Positions 40,790 to 44,248 of a stretch of DNA of 44,248 nucleotides are shown in pieces. A program made the position numbers and the translations under genes. Numbering within the stretch: the stretch's first letter is position 1; each line of letters opens with the position of its first letter. The stretch is from a bacterium (GTDB lineage Bacteria > Krumholzibacteriota > Krumholzibacteriia > LZORAL124-64-63): the NCBI GenBank assembly GCA_014730255.1, contig WJIQ01000185.1, positions 1-44,248 of the forward strand, read 5' to 3'. The notes under the pieces were generated by a model that made no database searches, had not been told where the DNA came from, and worked only from the letters and a program-made list of their open reading frames with translations.

Positions 40790-42748
40790 TCACCGGCGTG
40801 CGCCGGCGCGCCCGCTCGCCTCGGCGAGGCCGGCCATCACGGCCCCTACGGCGTGGCTGAAGCAACCGTCGCCGGAGCAACCGTAGCCCGCCCAGACCGG
40901 GGCCTCGACCGGGTGGTCGTGGTCGTCGGCGGCCGAAGCATGGTCGAGGTGGCCGGGATGGATCCCCCTCGCGAGTCCCGACCCCAGGGGGGCCGGCGAG
41001 AGGCGCGGATCGAGCGCGGCCCGGTCCTCGCGCCGCTCGTAGACGACCCGGTCCTCCTTGATCGTCCGGACCACCACCAGGTCGTCGAGCTGGTCCTCGG
41101 GCACGGTCAGCGGGTTGTCGGACAGGACGACCATGTCCGCGAGCTTGCCCACCTCGAGCGATCCCTTGGTGTCCTCCTCGAAGTGCTGCCAGGCGGCCCA
41201 GAGGGTCATGGCCCGCAGGGCGGTGGCCACGGGCACGCGATGCTCCGGACCCAGGATGTCGCCGGAACGGCTGCGGCGAGTGACGGTCGCCGAGAGCACG
41301 CGGACCGAGCTGGGCAGCGCGACCGGCGCGTCGTGATGCGTGCCGAAGCGCATGCCCCGGGCCAGCACCCACCCGGTGGGCGAGATGTTCTCCGCCCGCT
41401 CGGGCCCGAGGACGGACTCGCGGTGCCAGTCGCCCCAGTAGAACGTGTGCATCGGGAAGAGCGACGGGAAGATGTCCAGCCGATCGAGCTGCGCCACCTG
41501 GTCGTGGCGCAGCGTCTGGCCGTGGATCAGGACCGGGCGATTGTCGACGCCGGGGTGCGCACGCGCAGCCTCGTCCACCGCAGCGACGAACAGATCGATG
41601 GCCGCGTCGCCGTTGGCGTGGCAGAGCAGCTGCCAGCCGTTCTCCCAGGCCTTGACCGTGGCGTCGTAGGCGGTCCGGGGGCTGATGGCGCTGTAGCCCG
41701 TGTAACCGGCGGGGCGCCCCGGGGGCGCCACGAAATACGGCCGCGTCAACCAGGCGGTCTTGCCCTGGGGCGAGCCGTCGATGGTCAGCTTGGCGCCGCC
41801 GATGCGCAGGCGATCGCGGTACTCGCGCGAGGGGCGGATGTCGTCCACCTCGAGGATGTCGGGGTAGACGACCAGGTCGATGTCCAGATCGCCCTCGCGT
41901 GCGACGCGCTCCATGGCCCGGATGCCGGCCATGGTCGCGCGGCCCTCCTGGGCGGTCGTGTAGCCGAACGACGCGAGCAGGGCCGTGCCCTCGCGCACGA
42001 AGGCGTCGTTGACGGTGTCGTCGAAGTTCCGGGCCGTGGCATAGAGCAGCGCGAAGAACGCGTACTCCTCGGCGACGCCATCGGGTTCACGGCTGCCGTC
42101 CTGGCGCCGGAAGACCCCGCCCTCGGGATCCTCGGTCTCGGCGGTGATCCCGGCGAGCTCGAGCGCCTTGCTGTTGGCAGCGCCGAGGTGGCCGGACTGG
42201 TGGATGACGATCACCGGCAGATCGCTCGAGACGCGGTCGAGGTCCTCGCGCGTGGGATGGCGCTGTTCGGCGAGCTGCGCGTCGTCGTAGCCGAAGCCGA
42301 CGATCCAGCCGACCTTCTCCACCCGCTCGGGGTAGGCCGCGGCCCAGGCCGAGAGCGTCTCGACCAGGTCGTCGATATCCGAGACCGGACCGTCCGGCGG
42401 CGGCAGCACGTTGGCGCTCAGCGCCTGCAGGCCGCACATGTAGGCGTGACCGTGAGAACTCACGAAACCGGGCAGCAGGGTCTGGCCCGCGAGGTCGACC
42501 ACGGTCGTTCCATCGCCCCGATGTTCGAGCACGTCGTCTCGCGCCCCGACGGCGAGGATCCGGCCACCGCGCACGGCGACCGCCTCGACGGCGGGCCGGG
42601 ATTCGTCGATGGTGATGATGGAACCGCCGTGATAGATGGTGTCGGCGGTCAGAGCCGTGGTGGCCAGCGCGGGAAGCGCGAGGAACGACAGGATCGTGAT
42701 GGCCGGCAGCAGACGACGGCCGATCACGGCAGGACTCGTCGCGGTCAT
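40790..42748 (-). CDS. Exported amidohydrolase (YtcJ-like, Amidohydro_3)
   Basis: This is a 652-residue metal-dependent hydrolase. Residues 1-33 form a signal peptide (LLPAITILSFLALPALAT). Metal-binding motifs of the family are SSHGHAYM (HxH), LLCHANGDAAID, IHGQTLRHDQ and GTHHDAPV (His/Asp). The entry sequence is DTIYHGGSIITIDESRPAVEA. The closing sequence, GSLEVGKLADMVVLSDNP, is also typical. The substrate is not known; YtcJ-like proteins hydrolyse amides or esters of small molecules. About 65 extra residues at the C-terminus are rich in His, Asp and Gly with two cysteines (DHDHP, CSGDGCFSHA) and are not part of the fold; they may bind metal. The start ATG at 42748 has AGGAGA eight bases upstream. 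Confidence 0.9.
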   Translation of the reverse strand: MTATSPAVIGRRLLPAITILSFLALPALATTALTADTIYHGGSIITIDESRPAVEAVAVRGGRILAVGARDDVLEHRGDGTTVVDLAGQTLLPGFVSSHGHAYMCGLQALSANVLPPPDGPVSDIDDLVETLSAWAAAYPERVEKVGWIVGFGYDDAQLAEQRHPTREDLDRVSSDLPVIVIHQSGHLGAANSKALELAGITAETEDPEGGVFRRQDGSREPDGVAEEYAFFALLYATARNFDDTVNDAFVREGTALLASFGYTTAQEGRATMAGIRAMERVAREGDLDIDLVVYPDILEVDDIRPSREYRDRLRIGGAKLTIDGSPQGKTAWLTRPYFVAPPGRPAGYTGYSAISPRTAYDATVKAWENGWQLLCHANGDAAIDLFVAAVDEAARAHPGVDNRPVLIHGQTLRHDQVAQLDRLDIFPSLFPMHTFYWGDWHRESVLGPERAENISPTGWVLARGMRFGTHHDAPVALPSSVRVLSATVTRRSRSGDILGPEHRVPVATALRAMTLWAAWQHFEEDTKGSLEVGKLADMVVLSDNPLTVPEDQLDDLVVVRTIKEDRVVYERREDRAALDPRLSPAPLGSGLARGIHPGHLDHASAADDHDHPVEAPVWAGYGCSGDGCFSHAVGAVMAGLAEASGRAGARR

Positions 42749-42909
42749 GGTTGGCTCTCCTGGGACCTGGCGGAAACGGGGCGATGGGTGAAGGCGGGCG
42801 CGCCGCGAGAGGTGCATCGTCTCCGGAAGACACGACCATATAAGCTCGATTTCAGCACATCGCCATTCGACGTGGGGTGGAATCGCCGGCCCGGCGGGGC
42901 AGACCCGGC

Positions 42910-44130
42910 CTAGCCGCGCTCGGCGCGAAGCGCCATGACCGCCTCGAGTTCCTGGGGCGAGAAGACCAGATCCAGGTGCGGCCGCGGACCGCCGAGGATC
43001 TCGTCCACCAGATCCCGCGGCTGCTGGCCGCACGTGGCCACGATCGCCCGCGAATGCGCGAGGAACGGCCGGCTCTTCTCCAGCTGGACGCGACCGAGGC
43101 TGCCGGGGTCGAGGATGACGAGATCGACGTCGGCCTGGCGAGTCAGGAAGGACCGGAGCGGAACGATCTCGAGGCCGTGGTACAGCAACAGCTGCTGCAA
43201 CCACTGCAACCGGCTCTTGCTGGCGCCCAGGATCGACACCCGCGCGGACTCGCCATCCCGTGCGAAGTCGGGCCGGATCGGCGCGCCGTTCTCGATCTCC
43301 AGGAAGGCCGCGCGCCCCGCCAGCTTCAGGTCCACCTCGCGGAGGAATGCCGCCAGATCGCCGACGGGGAACCCGGTCGTGCGCAGCAGCCGGGCGAGCC
43401 AGCGCTCGTCCGGCGGCGGTTCGACCCCGGCGCCCGCCAGGCGGGAGAAGATGTCCGCGAGCGCGATCATCGCCAGGGTCGGGCGTTCCGTCGACACGGT
43501 CGATCGTTCGGAGTGGTGCTCACGCGCCACGTCGGCGATCTCCTCGGGCAGGCACCAGCGCGTGGCCAGCATGTGACCGGCGCGGGTGTGGGTCAGACCG
43601 AGGTACCGCTTCTCGTTGGCGATGCGGTCGCGGGCGCCCAGGTCACGGACCCGCAACCACTCGTCCGGCCGCAGCACCGCCAGCACGAGTTCACCGAGGT
43701 CGTGCACCAGACCGGCGAGGAAGACCTCGGACGGCTCCGCCCCGTCGCCGCGCTCGGCGAGATCGTGGGCGCTGGTGGCGACGTGGTAGGCATGATGCCA
43801 GAATCCGTTCAGCATGGCGGGGTTGGCCATGGCCTCCATGGCCGCGGTCACGCCGGCGCACAGGACCAGGCTCTGCAGGGCCTCCGAGCCCAGGATGATC
43901 ACGGCTCGATCGATGGACTGGATGTCGTGCGCGATCCCGTAAGCCGGCGAGTTGACCAGCTTGAGCACCCGTGCGGCGAGGGCCTGGTCGGAGCAGATGG
44001 CGGCGCTGACGTCCCGGGCCGAGAACTCGGGATCGCGCAGCATGACCAGGAGCTTCTGCACCACCGACGGCAGGGTGGGCAGGTCCTCCATGGTCTTGAC
44101 GGCCTCGGTGATGACGATCTGCTCGCTCAC
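42910..44130 (-). CDS. HDOD-domain protein with receiver-like C-terminus
   Basis: This is a 406-residue cytosolic signalling protein. Residues about 15-215 are an HDOD domain: DLPTLPSVVQKLLVML, LVNSPAYG, IDRAVIILGSEALQSLVL, FLAGLVHDLGELVLAVL and HHSERS. HDOD proteins act in chemotaxis, motility and second-messenger networks. The C-terminal part (about 300-400) folds like a response-regulator receiver: VSILGASKSRLQWLQQLL and VDLVILDPGSL keep the strand-3 aspartate, but the acidic pair on strand 1 is missing. It is thus a pseudo-receiver, more likely a binding module than a phosphorylated switch. The start is GTG at 44130 with a poor ribosome-binding site. The remaining 118 bases to the window end show no gene. 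Confidence 0.87.
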   Translation of the reverse strand: MSEQIVITEAVKTMEDLPTLPSVVQKLLVMLRDPEFSARDVSAAICSDQALAARVLKLVNSPAYGIAHDIQSIDRAVIILGSEALQSLVLCAGVTAAMEAMANPAMLNGFWHHAYHVATSAHDLAERGDGAEPSEVFLAGLVHDLGELVLAVLRPDEWLRVRDLGARDRIANEKRYLGLTHTRAGHMLATRWCLPEEIADVAREHHSERSTVSTERPTLAMIALADIFSRLAGAGVEPPPDERWLARLLRTTGFPVGDLAAFLREVDLKLAGRAAFLEIENGAPIRPDFARDGESARVSILGASKSRLQWLQQLLLYHGLEIVPLRSFLTRQADVDLVILDPGSLGRVQLEKSRPFLAHSRAIVATCGQQPRDLVDEILGGPRPHLDLVFSPQELEAVMALRAERG

Positions 44131-44248
44131 GTCCGGGGTCTCGCTCCACGCCTCGTACGAACCTGGTCCGGGTCTCCACGGACATCGGCCGAAAGGCCAC
44201 CAGCGTGAGGGGAAATCGGCCAGACGACGCCGCGCCCGCTCCAGGGAG

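Noticed and set aside
1-44248. CRISPR arrays, tRNAs, rRNAs, insertion sequences or phage genes.
   Set aside because: No regularly spaced repeats, cloverleaf sequences, transposase motifs or structural phage genes were seen on either strand.

Overview
The window is a very GC-rich bacterial chromosome segment with densely packed genes on both strands. It has no tRNA, rRNA, insertion sequence, phage gene or CRISPR array that I can see. Two secreted proteins end in a FlgD-Ig / Por-secretion-like C-terminal domain (NPFNP motif, ending in LTLVR or MTMVK). With two secreted subtilases, a bacterial topoisomerase VI and a Chlamydia-like long GreA, this suggests a lineage of the FCB group or a nearby candidate phylum such as Krumholzibacteriota or Eisenbacteria. 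That assignment is inference, not shown by a marker gene.

Region 1 (1-18.2 kb) holds secreted and housekeeping genes. In order they are a truncated subtilase with carboxypeptidase-regulatory-like repeats, a 1012-aa secreted FlgD-domain protein, an SDR dehydrogenase, a beta-propeller-like exported protein, a long GreA-type factor, a small FlgD-domain protein, a membrane-anchored peptidase-MA-like protein, a sirtuin, a TPP II-like subtilase, a methionine gamma-lyase-like PLP enzyme, and a divergent protein whose C-terminal half resembles the RelA/SpoT synthetase fold.

Region 2 (18.2-34.1 kb) is an exopolysaccharide locus. Its core operon on the minus strand encodes a BY-kinase-like P-loop protein, a Wza-like export lipoprotein, a Wzz/GumC-like chain-length protein and an O-antigen-ligase/Wzy-like polymerase. 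A textbook TTGACA-N18-TATAAT promoter and a strongly structured leader precede it. Around this lie four glycosyltransferases, a sulfotransferase, a methyltransferase, a MurJ-family flippase and an ExeA/GspA-like ATPase fused to a SPOR domain. Together they look like a Wzx/Wzy-type pathway for a possibly sulfated polymer. No initiating phosphoglycosyltransferase is visible. A cysteine-free relic of a menaquinone radical-SAM enzyme (MqnC/MqnE-like) lies at the edge.

Region 3 (34.2-44.2 kb) holds a secreted PPC-like protein, an operon of topoisomerase VI subunit B, M32 carboxypeptidase and topoisomerase VI subunit A, a small potassium-channel-like protein, an exported amidohydrolase and an HDOD protein with a receiver-like tail.

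The most unusual items are the topoisomerase VI operon, the structured leader of the polysaccharide operon with mutually exclusive stems, the RelA/SpoT-like protein, the cysteine-less MqnC/MqnE relic and the BY-kinase homologue that has lost its Walker A lysine.
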